Source: Leptospira interrogans
GTDB taxonomy: Bacteria; Spirochaetota; Leptospiria; Leptospirales; Leptospiraceae
Assembly (NCBI RefSeq): GCF_900156205.1
Contig: NZ_FTNA01000011.1
Location: 65,797-95,211, forward strand
Reading direction: 5' to 3'
Length of the DNA stretch: 29,415 bases
Below, in pieces: positions 1 to 11,508 of this stretch. The notes below the pieces were generated by a model that saw only the letters and a program-made list of their open reading frames with translations, was not told the origin of the DNA and searched no databases. Numbering within the stretch: position 1 is the first letter of the stretch; each line of letters starts with the position of its first letter. Position numbers and translations under genes: made by a program.

Positions 1-121
1 CAGAATTTCACTGTAAAACTACAGCTTGAAGGAATTACCATAGTTTTTTGCAAAAAAATTAAATTCTATAAAAACGGATTTTCTGAGTCCGAACACTAAA
101 ACCAAAGTAATTTGGTATTTC

Positions 122-285
122 TGAAAAAGTTGAAATCTAAACTTTACAAATCTATTTTCAAATGTGGGAACTACCACAAATCACTGTTTTACAAACAAAT
201 TCTAAAATTGTAGGAACTCATGACCTTTAGAAAACTATTTCTCATTTCCTTGCGTCGAACTCATCTTAAAACTAAATTTCTTTTT
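122..285 (+). repeat. Dispersed intergenic repeat family A, copy 1
   Basis: This copy holds, in order, a GAAAAAGTTGAAATCTAAAC-like block, the core TGTGGGAACTACCACA (about 162-177), the block AAATTCTAAAATTGTAGGAA (about 199-218), an ACTCAT box and a GTCGAACTCA box. The same blocks recur in the same order near 4.0 kb and 17.0 kb, and inverted near 17.4-17.8 kb. The copies are divergent and carry no intact reading frame. Confidence 0.7.
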
Positions 286-500
286 ATAAAATTACAAAAG
301 GTAAAATTTGATTTTAGAACACGACACAAAATCGTCTTATTTACCAAGATTGAACACATTTAACTTATAATAAAAATTTCTTTTTTGAAATTGAGAACTC
401 TATCCAATTCATCAAAAATCAAATAAAACAGAAATTTCTATTATATTTAACAGTTTATTTCTCAATATTTTATTTTTTATTTATATAAAAGATAAAAATC

Positions 501-567
501 CAATATAGCGAATTTTATATTGACTTAAAAAATAAAAACTTATTTTTTGGTAAAAAATTTCTAAGGA
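501..567 (+). promoter_or_regulatory. Candidate promoter, operator dyad and ribosome binding site of the porin gene
   Basis: A 7-bp perfect dyad, CAATATA at 501-507 and TATATTG at 516-522, overlaps a TTGACT box (520-525) that could serve as a -35 element. The -10 hexamer is not clear in the AT-rich sequence that follows. A strong Shine-Dalgarno, AAGGAGG, lies about 6 bases before the ATG at 575. The dyad across the -35 box would suit a repressor, which is inference. Confidence 0.4.
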
Positions 568-574
568 GGGCCAA

Positions 575-2404
575 ATGAAAAAGAATGCAATTTTTAAAGT
601 ATCAGCCGGAGCTCTTTTGTTCTGTTGCATAATTCCATTGAATCTATTCTCCCAAAATTCAAAAAAAGAAAAAACAAACGGACCAGTTCTTAACTTGGAC
701 CCTCCTTCCGACGTCCGGTATGAAGAACAACCAAACGATGGAAAAGGAATTCCTGAAATCCAAGAGGAGCTTGCTAAAGAAGAACCTTATAAAAGTCCCT
801 ACAAAGGAAAACTTCCGGGGGAATTTATGAAATCCATGCCTCTTTCTCCTGAACACCAAGAAGCAATAAGAAGGACGGACAAACTTTGGTTTGGAGATAT
901 TTTTAGAACAGGTTTTCAAATTCGCCCTCGTTTTGATTACAGTCATAACGCAGATTTTGATAAGCGAACTCAAGATGATAGAAATTATGCAACTCAAAAT
1001 TCTCAAGTTTTTTTCGTCGTAGACCCAAACCCATACGTCGCCGCTAAAGTTACAATTCAAGACGTTCGAGTTTTTGGAGGTGAACAATCTCGTAAAGACG
1101 GACAACTCGGTTATTTAGGTCTTTCTAATTCTGCCGGAATAGAATTGAGTTCCGCCCCAACTGCAAACAATTCCGTAAGCATTAAGAACAATACAGATTT
1201 AAGAGAAGGTTTTGTACAATTGAAAAACTTTGCGGACGGTTTTGAAATTTTTATTGGAAGACAGATTTTCGGTTTTGGCGACAACAGATACGTTGGTGGA
1301 AGAAACGACGGTCAAACCGGTAACTCATTTGACGGAGCTCGAGTAAAATACAACTCTAAATATTTCAACTCGGAAGCATTCACTTCCATAATTGCAGAAG
1401 ACTCAAATGCAGGGGCAGGAAATAACACCGCAAATGGTGTTAAACGTGGAACGGTCAACGATACTTACCTTTCTGGTTTATACAATACCGTTAAGTTCGA
1501 AGACTTTAACGTGGATCTTTATTACTTTAACGTAGATAGAAAATGGGAACAAGGCCCCAACCCAGTCACAAGCCAAGATAGAACCAGACAAAGAGACGAT
1601 TTAAACACCGTAGGGTTTCGCTTAACAAATAGAACGGATAACAACCGTTTGCCGAAGACCAAAGCTTGGGATTGGACTCTGGAAGCCTCTTGGCAATACG
1701 GCTACAATGGTCAAAGAGTCAACGCCGGTTGGGACACACTCAAACAAACCGTAGACGGAAACCCTAACTCTAAAAGAATTTATACGGAAAGAGTAGAATA
1801 CGATTCCAAATTTTTCATCGCTCAAACCGGTTATACTTTTTTTGATCGGTTCCGTGTGGGAATTCAATATTCGATCGGCTCAGGTGACCCCAACAGAACA
1901 GATAACAAAGTAGCTACCTACGACGCTTCCTTTGCGACTAGATCGGGAGGTTTCCCTTATTTTGATTCCGGAAATGGTATTGCAAACGCAACCTTTTGGT
2001 CAAACACAAGAACGAAATCGATTCATCTGATGTATAATTCTCCAAATTACGGTAGATTTATATTCGTAGTTTATGATATTCAAAAGGCTTCAGTAAACGA
2101 CGCGTGGTATTCCTCCGGTGGCGCCGCAAATACCGGACTTACTACAGAAAACCCTACTGGTGCTGCATTTGGAGGATATAAGTTGGGAGAAAAAGGAGGT
2201 AAACGTCTTTTTTACGAATTCGATTTAATCTATCAATTTTACCTCAAGGACTACGTATCTATCTGGACCGGAGGTTCTTATCTTCTCGCAGGAGACGCAG
2301 TCAGAAATGCAAGAGTGAATCCTTGGGCTCCAAACATAAACGACAGATATACACTGGACAATAGAGCCTATAGTTTTTTTCTGTTCGTTCAATTTGCAAT
2401 GTAA
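575..2404 (+). CDS. Alginate-export-family outer-membrane porin
   Basis: The product is 609 residues and probably a beta-barrel outer-membrane channel. It starts with a signal peptide (hydrophobic stretch about residues 12-26, ending LFSQ), followed by a charged proline-rich linker to about residue 95. The rest reads as barrel. Family-like marks are the [12 protein letters not shown] block near residue 112, an R-V-F-G-E segment, [27 protein letters not shown] and SFDGARVKY, and the protein ends on an aromatic strand and Met, as barrels often do. These match the order seen in the alginate_exp porin family. The substrate cannot be read from the sequence; alginate is only the family name. It is followed after 28 bases by a sulfate-binding protein gene on the same strand, so the two are likely co-transcribed and functionally linked. 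The start is supported by AAGGAGG. Confidence 0.8.
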   Translation: MKKNAIFKVSAGALLFCCIIPLNLFSQNSKKEKTNGPVLNLDPPSDVRYEEQPNDGKGIPEIQEELAKEEPYKSPYKGKLPGEFMKSMPLSPEHQEAIRRTDKLWFGDIFRTGFQIRPRFDYSHNADFDKRTQDDRNYATQNSQVFFVVDPNPYVAAKVTIQDVRVFGGEQSRKDGQLGYLGLSNSAGIELSSAPTANNSVSIKNNTDLREGFVQLKNFADGFEIFIGRQIFGFGDNRYVGGRNDGQTGNSFDGARVKYNSKYFNSEAFTSIIAEDSNAGAGNNTANGVKRGTVNDTYLSGLYNTVKFEDFNVDLYYFNVDRKWEQGPNPVTSQDRTRQRDDLNTVGFRLTNRTDNNRLPKTKAWDWTLEASWQYGYNGQRVNAGWDTLKQTVDGNPNSKRIYTERVEYDSKFFIAQTGYTFFDRFRVGIQYSIGSGDPNRTDNKVATYDASFATRSGGFPYFDSGNGIANATFWSNTRTKSIHLMYNSPNYGRFIFVVYDIQKASVNDAWYSSGGAANTGLTTENPTGAAFGGYKLGEKGGKRLFYEFDLIYQFYLKDYVSIWTGGSYLLAGDAVRNARVNPWAPNINDRYTLDNRAYSFFLFVQFAM

Positions 2405-2432
2405 TTCATAAAATTGGAATTAGGAAATCAGC

Positions 2433-3437
2433 ATGAAAATAAAATTTTTTAAAATTACCACCATCGTGTTTTTTACAATGACCTCGAACCTAGGGCTCTT
2501 TGCAAAAGATATAACTCTACTTAACGTATCTTATGATCCAACAAGAGAACTATACGCCGAATACAACAAACTTTTTGCAAGTTATTGGAAATCTAAAACT
2601 GGAGACGAAGTAAGAGTCAATCAATCCCACGGAGGAAGTGGAAAACAGGCACGATCTGTGATCGACGGTTTAGAAGCTGATATTGTTACTCTTGCACTCG
2701 CATACGATATAGATATCATCGCGTCCAAAGGTTTAATTTCTAGGGATTGGCTAAAAAGTCTTCCAAACAACAGTACTCCTTATACTTCTACCATCGTGTT
2801 TGTAGTTAGAAAAGGTAATCCTAAAAATATAAAAGACTGGGACGACCTAGTTAAATCAAAAGTAAGTGTAATTACTCCAAATCCTAAAACAAGTGGAGGA
2901 GCCAGATGGAACTATCTCGCTGCTTGGGCCTTTGCACAAAAAAAGTTCAACAACGATACAAATAAAGTTCAAGACTTTATAAAAACATTATATAAGAATG
3001 TTCCAGTTTTAGATTCAGGGGCTAGAGGTTCTAGCAATACTTTTGCACAAAACGGAATCGGAGACGTCTTGATCGCTTGGGAAAACGAATCCTTCCTCAT
3101 TCTAGAAGAATTTGGTAAGGACAAATATGAAGTAGTCATTCCATCTTTGAGCATTCTCGCCGAACCACCCGTAGCAATCGTGGAAAAAAATGCGGATAAA
3201 CACGGAAATTTAGAAACTGCAAAAGCCTATCTCAAATCCCTCTACTCCGAGGCGGCGCAAGAAATTATTGCTAAACATGGTTATCGCCCTAGAAGCCAAA
3301 CCATACTTAAAAAATATGAGACTAAATTCCCAAAACTAGATCTAATCACAGTAGACGGACATTTCAACGGTTGGCAAAAAGCACATAAAGACCATTTTGC
3401 TGACGGCGCTTCTTTCGATCAGCTCTATGTCAAATAA
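2433..3437 (+). CDS. sbp: Sulfate/thiosulfate ABC transporter substrate-binding protein
   Basis: The product is 334 residues, the usual length for Sbp/CysP periplasmic proteins, with an N-terminal signal peptide ending near LFAKD. Family blocks are [17 protein letters not shown] at the mature N terminus, the ligand loop [29 protein letters not shown], the [18 protein letters not shown] segment and the late GYRPR block. In Sbp proteins these loops bind the sulfate dianion by backbone amides. No permease (CysT/CysW) or ATPase (CysA) gene follows, and the next 1.1 kb is non-coding. The binding protein must therefore feed a transporter encoded elsewhere or act with the porin upstream. Thiosulfate or another oxyanion is possible as ligand. 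sbp is used in the family sense. Confidence 0.88.
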   Translation: MKIKFFKITTIVFFTMTSNLGLFAKDITLLNVSYDPTRELYAEYNKLFASYWKSKTGDEVRVNQSHGGSGKQARSVIDGLEADIVTLALAYDIDIIASKGLISRDWLKSLPNNSTPYTSTIVFVVRKGNPKNIKDWDDLVKSKVSVITPNPKTSGGARWNYLAAWAFAQKKFNNDTNKVQDFIKTLYKNVPVLDSGARGSSNTFAQNGIGDVLIAWENESFLILEEFGKDKYEVVIPSLSILAEPPVAIVEKNADKHGNLETAKAYLKSLYSEAAQEIIAKHGYRPRSQTILKKYETKFPKLDLITVDGHFNGWQKAHKDHFADGASFDQLYVK

Positions 3438-3584
3438 AATAGATATACTCTTTTTAAATGAAAAATAAAACTATATCTTTTTTCCATTATTCAATGTCAT
3501 ATAATAGGTTATATAAATTTCTCTTAGAAAAGCGTACTGAGTGTAAACATTAAGTAACTACCATATAGACATCGATATAAATTT

Positions 3585-3631
3585 AAAAATAATTTACTCA
3601 GCTTTAAAAAACATGAGTAAATTATTTTTTT
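3585..3631. terminator. Bidirectional hairpin terminator after the sulfate-binding protein gene
   Basis: A perfect 16-bp stem pairs 3585-3600 with 3614-3629 around a 13-base loop. The left arm starts with an A-run and the right arm ends in a T-run, so it can act on both strands. It lies about 150 bases after the stop of the sulfate-binding protein gene. Confidence 0.75.
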
Positions 3632-3720
3632 CTAAATGTCATATCTTTTTTTATTATTTATATTTCATAAAAAATCTCACGCCATAAAACTTAAAAAATT
3701 GATTATCGTAAATTTTTACT

Positions 3721-3840
3721 GCAAAACATTAGACGCCTTATTCATAACTATATAATAAAGTACCTAATATTTTATATGGAACTAGCGTTTTGTGATAAAT
3801 TTAACGGTACTCAATTTTATAGAAATTAGTAATATAAGGA
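3721..3840 (+). repeat. Dispersed repeat family E, copy 1
   Basis: This matches positions about 23862-23966. Both contain an ACTATATAATAAAGTAC-like block, a GTTTTGT(G/A)A block and the closely shared ACTCAATTTTATAGAAAT. An inverted partial copy of the first block lies near 18108-18125. Confidence 0.55.
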
Positions 3841-3997
3841 AATCTCAAAAATACATTAGAATAACAGAAATTTGCATTTTAAGTAAAGATAAAGTATTTT
3901 TGAGATAGATTATAGATAATTCGACCCTTAAATAGCACCATCAATTCTTCAGGCAAGTTTCCGTTTAGGTAGAATTTTAAATATTTTATTTTAACGT

Positions 3998-4215
3998 GAG
4001 TTCGACCATGATTCATTGTTTTGAAAAAAGTTAGAATCTGAATTTGCAGATTATTTTCTAAAATGTGAAAACTACCACAATTTAGAAAATAGAAGTTTAT
4101 AACAATTGAATTTTTCGTATTCAAGTGTAGGAACTATTACGAATCACGATTTTAAGAATAAATTCTAAAATTGTAGGAACTCATACTTTTAGAAAATGTT
4201 ATATTCACATTATGT
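3998..4215 (+). repeat. Dispersed intergenic repeat family A, copy 2 (empty site for the MITE)
   Basis: It opens with AACGTGAGTTCGACCATGAT and continues through a GAATCTGAATTTGCAGAT block, a decayed TGTGAAAACTACCACA core, a second GTGTAGGAACTATTAC core and the AAATTCTAAAATTGTAGGAA block. The stretch CAATTTAGAAAATAGAAG (about 4077-4094), leading into TTTATAAC, corresponds to the point where the inverted copy near 17.5 kb carries the 99-bp MITE-like insert. Confidence 0.65.
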
Positions 4216-4326
4216 AAAATTTAAAAATAGCCGTTTTGCTTTTACAAAAAACTTTCTACAACAAACACATATCTAACTTTAAAAATACAATCAAGAAGTC
4301 TCCAATTTTTAAAATATAATAAAATA

Positions 4327-4963
<637 letters not shown>

Positions 4964-5069
4964 AGATCTTGACTTTCTTTCCCACGTCTATATACTGGAA
5001 TTCCGAGTTAATTTTGTTTCCGAGGAAAAACGTTTCTCGCAACTTGCAGAAATAAAATATCCCGTAGAG

Positions 5070-5318
<249 letters not shown>

Positions 5319-5325
5319 AAAACAT

Positions 5326-5362
5326 CCCGGAGAAAATTGTTTCTCTGGGTTCATTTTCTCTC
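5326..5362 (+). terminator. Rho-independent terminator of the DUF1858 gene
   Basis: A 10-bp stem, CCCGGAGAAA with TTTCTCTGGG (5326-5335 and 5340-5349, one G-T pair), has a 4-base loop and is followed by a T-rich tail. It starts 8 bases after the stop codon. Confidence 0.75.
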
Positions 5363-5381
5363 TAAAATCATTCTTCTTTTT

Positions 5382-5537
5382 TCAACCTAACTCAAACATA
5401 AAAACTTTTTCTATATCCGATAATACGTGCACAACTTGGTTTCTTCCATTCTTTTTTGCATAATGAAGTGCATGATCAATTTCTTGAATCAAACTGAATC
5501 TAAAAACAAGCCAAGTTTTCGATTGAATTTGTTTCAT
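5382..5537 (-). pseudogene. Orphan C-terminal end of a GGDEF (diguanylate cyclase) domain
   Basis: A 51-codon open frame (ATG at 5537, stop at 5382) contains IQEIDHALHYAKKNGRNQVV. This is the typical last helix and strand of a GGDEF domain, usually ADxALYxAKxxGRN. The 14 or so residues before it (KQIQSKTWLVF) do not look like GGDEF, and the GG(D/E)EF active loop is missing. It is therefore most likely a 3' remnant left by deletion rather than a working enzyme. I see no promoter or good ribosome binding site. Confidence 0.6.
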
Positions 5538-5616
5538 TCTTGATTTTCGAATTATCTACCATGATAAAAAATATTCACAATTTGAATTGACTTTTTAATT
5601 TTGGGCTAATTGCAAT

Positions 5617-6360
5617 ATGAAATTCAGATTTCAAAAACTTGGATCTATTTTCGTCTGTATTTTTTACAATTTGTTTTTTTCTTTTGTTTCACTCGAAGCA
5701 ATTACAATCGAAGTTTTTATTCCTTTATGCGACGGTAAATCGTTAGTATGTGGAAAAGGGAAAGCGGGAGATCCTCGTTCGTTAGAGGAAAATCTATACT
5801 GGGGTGCCGCCTTCGGCGCTGAGACTTTTTTTAAAAGAAATTCCAATTTTAAAATTCTAGAAATCAAAGAAAGAAAGTCAGATTCTCCCATTTTAAGAAC
5901 TCTCATAATTGAAAAAAAAAGAAAACAAAACGAAACATATACGAAACTTATCATCTATGCCTACGCAGGAGATAAAATAGATAACGCGCTTTTAGACTTT
6001 TTAAACGCTTCCTCCGGAAAATCTCCTGCCGATATTATCGTCTGGTCCGGTCACAATCGGTTAATGGATCGTATTTCACCAAAGCTACAATCTCAATCCG
6101 CTAAAACCGTAGCCGTCCTTGCCTGCGAAAGTGAAAAATACTTTGATTCCGTTTTACGTTCAATCGGCGCAAAACCAATCGTTTTGACAAAAACTTTTAT
6201 GGCTCCAGAAGCCTATCTTTTAGAAGCGTTAACCGAAACCGTATCTAAATTTGGGGCTGAGGATAAAAAATCGATCCGATCCGCTATGATTCGTTCATAC
6301 GCAAAGTATCAAAAAATTTCTTTAAAAGCGGCAGGAAGTGTCTTTTCTAAATTAGAATAG
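5617..6360 (+). CDS. Conserved secreted protein of unknown function
   Basis: The product is 247 residues. An N-terminal hydrophobic segment (about residues 9-27) looks like a signal peptide. The remainder matches a widespread uncharacterised family whose marks I recognise: IPLCDGKSLVCGKGKAGDPR, then NLYWGAAFGAETFFKRN (usually NLYWGAxYGVKTFF), VWSGHNR, the VLACESEKYF block, TKTFMAPEAYLLEAL and a C-terminal AYAKYQ-like helix. No catalytic residue set is known to me. A possible promoter (TTGAAT, 17 bases, GCTAAT) lies so close to the ATG that the transcript could be nearly leaderless, which is speculative. No operon partner is visible. Confidence 0.72.
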   Translation: MKFRFQKLGSIFVCIFYNLFFSFVSLEAITIEVFIPLCDGKSLVCGKGKAGDPRSLEENLYWGAAFGAETFFKRNSNFKILEIKERKSDSPILRTLIIEKKRKQNETYTKLIIYAYAGDKIDNALLDFLNASSGKSPADIIVWSGHNRLMDRISPKLQSQSAKTVAVLACESEKYFDSVLRSIGAKPIVLTKTFMAPEAYLLEALTETVSKFGAEDKKSIRSAMIRSYAKYQKISLKAAGSVFSKLE

Positions 6361-6486
6361 AGCTTGGAAACTCTATGGTATTTTGGTTTTAATAAAAAGT
6401 AAGATTTAGAAACTCTAAGAAATCTGAACATAAAATATCGAGATCAGATACAAATATCATTAGAGTTGTTGAAAACTTCATATCAA

Positions 6487-6527
6487 ACGTGAGTTTGGTA
6501 TAATAAAATCTAGGCGAATCCACCGTG
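6487..6527 (+). repeat. Repeat module H, copy 1
   Basis: AACGTGAGTTTGGT followed by AAAATCTAGGCGAATCC recurs at 22826-22865 as AACGTGAGTTCGAC then AAAAATCTGGGCGAATCC. The AACGTGAGTT box also opens repeat family A copies near 3998 and 16961. Confidence 0.6.
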
Positions 6528-6607
6528 CCAGACCACATCTTTTTGTTCTGATCAACAAATTGAGGGTTTGCTTGAAAATAAAATCTTTTCCTGATTTCAA
6601 TTTATTA

Positions 6608-6705
6608 GAGTTGTTGAAAAATTCCATAGCAGCAATTAACAAAACGCTTCAATCGACCGTTTCCATACAACGAAAACCCATAGAGAATTAATTTTTCAAC
6701 AATTC
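6608..6705 (+). mobile_element. MITE-like element, copy 1 (98 bp, TA-flanked)
   Basis: The terminal inverted repeats are GAGTTGTTGAAAAATT at the left and AATTTTTCAACAATTC at the right, each bordered by TA (6606-6607 and 6706-6707). The inner part (AATTAACAAAACGCTTCAAT, then GACCGTTTCCAT) matches the element at 17563-17661 in opposite orientation, and the element at 16.1 kb. It is non-coding. A TA target and short terminal repeats fit elements mobilised by IS630/Tc1-type transposases, which is inference. Confidence 0.7.
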
Positions 6706-6723
6706 TATTATAGAACACGATCT

Positions 6724-6760
6724 TTCGAGCGACCCGTAGAAGTGAGATGCTGAGTTTGAA
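6724..6760 (+). repeat. Repeat family F, copy 1
   Basis: TCGAGCGACCCGTAGAAGTG followed by AGATGCTGAGTTT. Related copies lie near 17878-17912 and 21537-21572. Confidence 0.55.
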
Positions 6761-6850
6761 AAAACATTCTGCTGAATTTTCCTACCCCTCAATCACTTTA
6801 CTCAAACAAATATATAAATTAACTTTAAAAAAGTATAATATTTTAAAATT

Positions 6851-7633
<783 letters not shown>

Positions 7634-8071
7634 ACACGTATTTTTATTATCGGTCCTTTTTTTGGAATTTTTATAGAAACTATTCTATTTTACATCCCAA
7701 ACGCATATTCCCTAAATAGAATGTGGTAGATTTTAGATCAAAGTGAGTGGACTTTGTTGATCTCTATAAAATGAATTAATTTGAATTTTTATTACAAAAT
7801 ACTGTTTCAGTGCAAAATATTGATACTCTATTATAGAACCCTAAGTAAGTTTTTATCCTGAAACCTTAAAACGTAGGATCATTATATTTTTTAGTCCTTC
7901 GATACAGAACGAGTTTTTAATAGTTATTTATCTACACTTTTTCTAATTTGCCATTGCACCAAACACATGTTAAATTAACAAACTTAGAAAAATTTGCACT
8001 AATACTAAATATAATGTATTCGATAATAAACGCATTTTTTCAACGCGGATCGAAGAGATACACAAAATCTT
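7634..8071. other. Non-coding gap downstream of rodA
   Basis: No gene is supported. The sequence is AT-rich with stop codons in all frames. I found no clear hairpin terminator for rodA and only faint likeness to repeat family E near 7795-7850. Confidence 0.5.
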
Positions 8072-9577
8072 TTAATTTGCGTGTTTTCTACTTTTGATCG
8101 AAAGTATAATTCCAACCGCGGTCATAGACATGACTAAATGTGATCCTCCGTAACTCATAAAAGACAAAGGGATCCCAGTCACCGGCATCAATCCAATTAC
8201 AATTCCTATATTGATTGCCATATGATAAAAAAGTAATGCTACGATCCCAGACGCAAGTAAGGATCCAAACCGATCCTTACTTTCATAACTGATCTGAAGT
8301 CCTCGAAGTGGTATCGAAAATAAAAAGAATAATAAAAATACAGATCCTAAAAACCCGGTTTGTTCCGCCCAGGAAGCAAAAATAAAATCAGTGCTGGATT
8401 CTGGCACGTGTGGAATTCTTCCTTCGGTCATTTCTGCATTCATCAGCCCTTTTCCGAAAAATCTTCCCGATCCAACCGCAGGTTTAGAAGCTCTCAGATG
8501 ATAACCGGCACCTTGTTTAAATTCCTCCGGATTTAAAAATGCGGTCAATCGAATGACTTGGTTTTCTCGAAACGGAACGGTTTTCATTACTACAACCGCA
8601 GAAATTAAACTGATTCCCAAAATTCCAAGAGGTATATAATATTGTCTTAATGTTTTACTTCCTCTTGCAATTCGAATTCCCACCATCACTATACTCGCAA
8701 TTAAAAATAAAGCCCCAAAGGTCAAAAGTAATTTTTGATTAGAAAAAATCTTAAAGAAAAATCCTCCTTCTACCTCTACTACCTGATCCACTACTTCTTG
8801 TAACGCGTTTAGAGTTTTAGGTGTTAGGTTGGCCGCTTTTACATCCTTTCCGTCAAGAGCGAGCCATATCTTTCCACCAAGTCGATTGACCACAGATAAA
8901 AGATCAGTCTTTCCAGTTCTTTGTAAAAAGTCAGAGATGTCGTTGATCAAAGTTAATTTAGAATATTCTACAAACATTGGAACCATGAGCGTAATTCCTC
9001 CAAACGCAAGCAAGGATCCTATATGTAATATATCTGCTCCTCCTAAAAAGAGCATCGTGAACAATATTGGCAAAAAAGATACCGCAGTTCCAAAATCTGG
9101 CTGTAACAATATAAATATCATTGGAACGATTACGATGATGAACGGAATCGATAAGACGACTAGATTTCTCATATCCTTTTCTTTTAAAACCATAAACTGT
9201 CCCAAAAGAATTACAGTGGATAATTTCGCAAACTCGGAAGCCTGAATTCCCACGGGTCCTAGTTTGATCCAAGAACGTGCTCCCCTTCCTGAAGGTAAAT
9301 AACCAATTCCAGGAATTAGAGTAATCATCAATAGAAAAACCGTAAACACATAGATCACGAGAGCATAAGCACCTAACAACTGATAGTTGACTCTAGATAC
9401 AAAATACATGATCGCAAGCCCGATGATAAAATAAAATAACTGACGATACCATTTCCCGGGCCCATCTTCAAAATTCACTTCCTGGCTATATAAAGTAGTT
9501 ACGCTACAAAGTACGACAATTACTACCGAAATTACTAAAAAGTAATCTATCTTTTCTATGGACTTATCTGGCTTCAA
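8072..9577 (-). CDS. rodA: Rod shape-determining SEDS glycosyltransferase RodA
   Basis: RodA polymerises lipid II into glycan strands for lateral wall growth, paired with PBP2. SEDS marks are [20 protein letters not shown], the [10 protein letters not shown] block with the essential Asp, [23 protein letters not shown] and [21 protein letters not shown], with about ten or more membrane segments. At about 501 residues it is much longer than E. coli RodA (370). The extra length lies between the segment ending MVPMFVEY and KTVPFRENQ (about residues 207-332), including two more hydrophobic helices and a charged loop. I chose the TTG at 9577 because AGGAGGG sits 5 bases upstream; an in-frame TTG at 9595 would add six residues. 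The gene overlaps the end of mrdA by 14 bases, so translation is probably coupled. It is the last gene of the mre operon. Confidence 0.92.
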   Translation of the reverse strand: MKPDKSIEKIDYFLVISVVIVVLCSVTTLYSQEVNFEDGPGKWYRQLFYFIIGLAIMYFVSRVNYQLLGAYALVIYVFTVFLLMITLIPGIGYLPSGRGARSWIKLGPVGIQASEFAKLSTVILLGQFMVLKEKDMRNLVVLSIPFIIVIVPMIFILLQPDFGTAVSFLPILFTMLFLGGADILHIGSLLAFGGITLMVPMFVEYSKLTLINDISDFLQRTGKTDLLSVVNRLGGKIWLALDGKDVKAANLTPKTLNALQEVVDQVVEVEGGFFFKIFSNQKLLLTFGALFLIASIVMVGIRIARGSKTLRQYYIPLGILGISLISAVVVMKTVPFRENQVIRLTAFLNPEEFKQGAGYHLRASKPAVGSGRFFGKGLMNAEMTEGRIPHVPESSTDFIFASWAEQTGFLGSVFLLFFLFSIPLRGLQISYESKDRFGSLLASGIVALLFYHMAINIGIVIGLMPVTGIPLSFMSYGGSHLVMSMTAVGIILSIKSRKHAN

Positions 9578-11507
9578 GAGTTCCCTCCTGTCCAATCTTA
9601 GGTTGAGGATTTACTTCTTGCGTCTTTTTGAATGTTCCCGGTGGAAAAGCCGCATGAAACATTTCTCTTGCAACAGGTGCAGCTCCAGCAGCTCCTCCGA
9701 TCCCGTATTCCACAAACACAACAACTAACACTTGTTCGCTGGCTGGAGCGTTTGCAGGAGCGTATCCTACAAACCATGCGTGATTGGAACCAGAAGCCCC
9801 TCTTCTCCTAGTCTGAGCGGTTCCGGTTTTTCCCGCTATTTCTGGTAAAAACGGTTTGTTCAATACGTGTGCAGCCGTTCCACTTTTTACCACAAGTTTT
9901 AATCCTTCTTTAATCGCTTCTACAGAAGATTGATTGATCGGTATGTCTCTTAAAATCTGCGGTGTGGTTCTATTGATAATAGAATTATCTACTGGATCTC
10001 GAATTTCGCTTACCACATACGGTTGATAGATTTGTCCTCGGTTGAGCAATCCCATATAAAAAAGAGCCATGCCTATCGGAGTGGTAGAAATAAATCCTTG
10101 TCCGATAGAAAGATTGATCGTATCTCCATCAAACCACTTTGTTCCATAAGTTCTTTTTTTCCATGCAGAAGAAGGTACAAAACCGGCGGTTTCATCCGGA
10201 AGATCCACCTTGGATTTGTTTTCCAATCCAAAAAGTCTGGAATAATTTAAAATTGCATCTGATCCTAATTTATATCCTAAGTTGTAAAAATATACAGAAC
10301 AAGATTTTTGCAAAGCATGCGCAAGATCATTCGTTCCATGCCCTCCCTTTTCCCAACATAAAAATACCTGATCTGGAACCCCTGCAAAAGTTGATTTCAA
10401 TACAAAACTTCCGTTACAAGAAAACGTAGTTTCTGGGGTATATCCTATCTTGTGTTGGCTTTCCAACGCGGCAAGAGCAACTAACGTTTTATAAGTAGAA
10501 GCGGGTGGAAATTTAGATTTAATCGCTAGATTTAAAAATCCTCCGTTGTCTTTGACTCTTTTAAAATGTGCAGTTCGATCTGCTCTATTTTTTCCTGAAA
10601 GTATATTTGGGTCATAACTCGGATTAGAAACCATCGCCAAAATTTCTCCGGTAGCAACTTTGATAGCGATCGCGGTTCCTCTACTTCCCTTTAAAGCTTT
10701 ATAAGCGGCGATTTGTATATCCTTGTCTATCGTTAGAACCAGATTATTTCCAGGAGAAGAATGTTCTACCACCCGTTCCTCTTCTATGTTTCCTTCGGAA
10801 CTTCTTTTTTGAATTCTAAATCCGTCTACCCCTCTGAGTTCCGAATCATATTCTAACTCCAGTCCGTCTTTTCCCAAATACTGATACGATTTAATTTTTC
10901 CAGAAACCAAATCATCCCTAGTAGGTTTTCCTATATAACCGGTCACGTGTGCAAGGGCTGGACCCATTTTGTAAACTCTTCTCGGGGAAGGAAGTAAAAC
11001 AATATATTTAGATATATTATCAAATACTGATATTCTTTCTTGTTGTGCAGTGCTGATTCCTTCTAAAAGTACGATCGGCTTTTTAGCCTTTAAGTTTCTG
11101 GAAAAGCGGGGTTCGATCAACTCATCCTGGTAATAAGAAATTGGTATAGAAAGAGTTCTTGCAAATTCTTGAATGAACGCCTTTACAGAAGTTGGATCAT
11201 ATTTAAATAAAGAAGTATTTAACACTACGTCCAAAGAAGAGTAGTTCGACACGAGTGCCATAGAAGTTTCAGGTGTGAGAAAATTTCGATCAAACATCTG
11301 TCCCCTAGCCGCAGGCATAATTTCACTTTTTCGAACAAACTTTTCGGCCTTAAGGGCGTTATCCGTTCCGTTTAAAATCTGAAGATTGAATAACTGAAAT
11401 ATAAAGGCGGCAAGAGCAAATACTACAAGTCCGGAAAAAGTATAAAGACGAAGTCTAAAACTTTTTTCAAGTCGGTATTCCGACGCAGACTGAGCTCCAC
11501 CTAACAA
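9564..11507 (-). CDS. mrdA: Penicillin-binding protein 2, elongation transpeptidase
   Basis: The product is 647 residues. It has a short cytoplasmic tail, one membrane anchor (about residues 23-45), a pedestal/dimerisation domain and a C-terminal transpeptidase domain. Active-site motifs are STYK (337-340, the nucleophile Ser in SxxK), SCS (402-404, in place of the usual SxN or SxD) and KTGTA (from 560). Family blocks include ARGQMFDRN near residue 67, [17 protein letters not shown], and [11 protein letters not shown]. It cross-links the glycan made by RodA during cylinder growth. The start is a TTG one base after the mreD stop, with only a modest GGGGA upstream, so coupling with mreD translation is likely. 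The last 14 bases overlap the preferred rodA start region. Confidence 0.93.
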   Translation of the reverse strand: MLGGAQSASEYRLEKSFRLRLYTFSGLVVFALAAFIFQLFNLQILNGTDNALKAEKFVRKSEIMPAARGQMFDRNFLTPETSMALVSNYSSLDVVLNTSLFKYDPTSVKAFIQEFARTLSIPISYYQDELIEPRFSRNLKAKKPIVLLEGISTAQQERISVFDNISKYIVLLPSPRRVYKMGPALAHVTGYIGKPTRDDLVSGKIKSYQYLGKDGLELEYDSELRGVDGFRIQKRSSEGNIEEERVVEHSSPGNNLVLTIDKDIQIAAYKALKGSRGTAIAIKVATGEILAMVSNPSYDPNILSGKNRADRTAHFKRVKDNGGFLNLAIKSKFPPASTYKTLVALAALESQHKIGYTPETTFSCNGSFVLKSTFAGVPDQVFLCWEKGGHGTNDLAHALQKSCSVYFYNLGYKLGSDAILNYSRLFGLENKSKVDLPDETAGFVPSSAWKKRTYGTKWFDGDTINLSIGQGFISTTPIGMALFYMGLLNRGQIYQPYVVSEIRDPVDNSIINRTTPQILRDIPINQSSVEAIKEGLKLVVKSGTAAHVLNKPFLPEIAGKTGTAQTRRRGASGSNHAWFVGYAPANAPASEQVLVVVFVEYGIGGAAGAAPVAREMFHAAFPPGTFKKTQEVNPQPKIGQEGTLEAR

Positions 11508-11508
11508 C

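Larger units (their letters stand above)
1..574. other. AT-rich non-coding leader with one dispersed repeat copy
   Basis: No convincing gene on either strand. Positions about 122-285 carry a copy of the dispersed repeat family described separately. The last 100 bases are very AT-rich and hold the likely control region of the porin gene. Confidence 0.6.
6361..6850. other. Repeat-bearing gap between convergent genes
   Basis: No gene is seen in these 490 bases. A weak short stem with AGAG and CTCT arms follows the upstream stop. The rest contains a solo GAGTTGTTGAAAA end (about 6464-6477), repeat module H (6487-6527), a full MITE-like element (6608-6705) and repeat F copy 1 (about 6724-6760). 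Confidence 0.6.

Noticed and set aside
659..1105. Minus-strand open frame of 148 codons opposite the porin gene
   Set aside because: It is antisense to a well-supported beta-barrel gene and shows no family signal.
3879..4124. Minus-strand open frame of 81 codons
   Set aside because: It lies within repeat family A copy 2. Its only similarity (MNHGRTHV-like) is to the matching stretch of copy 3, as expected from shared repeat DNA.
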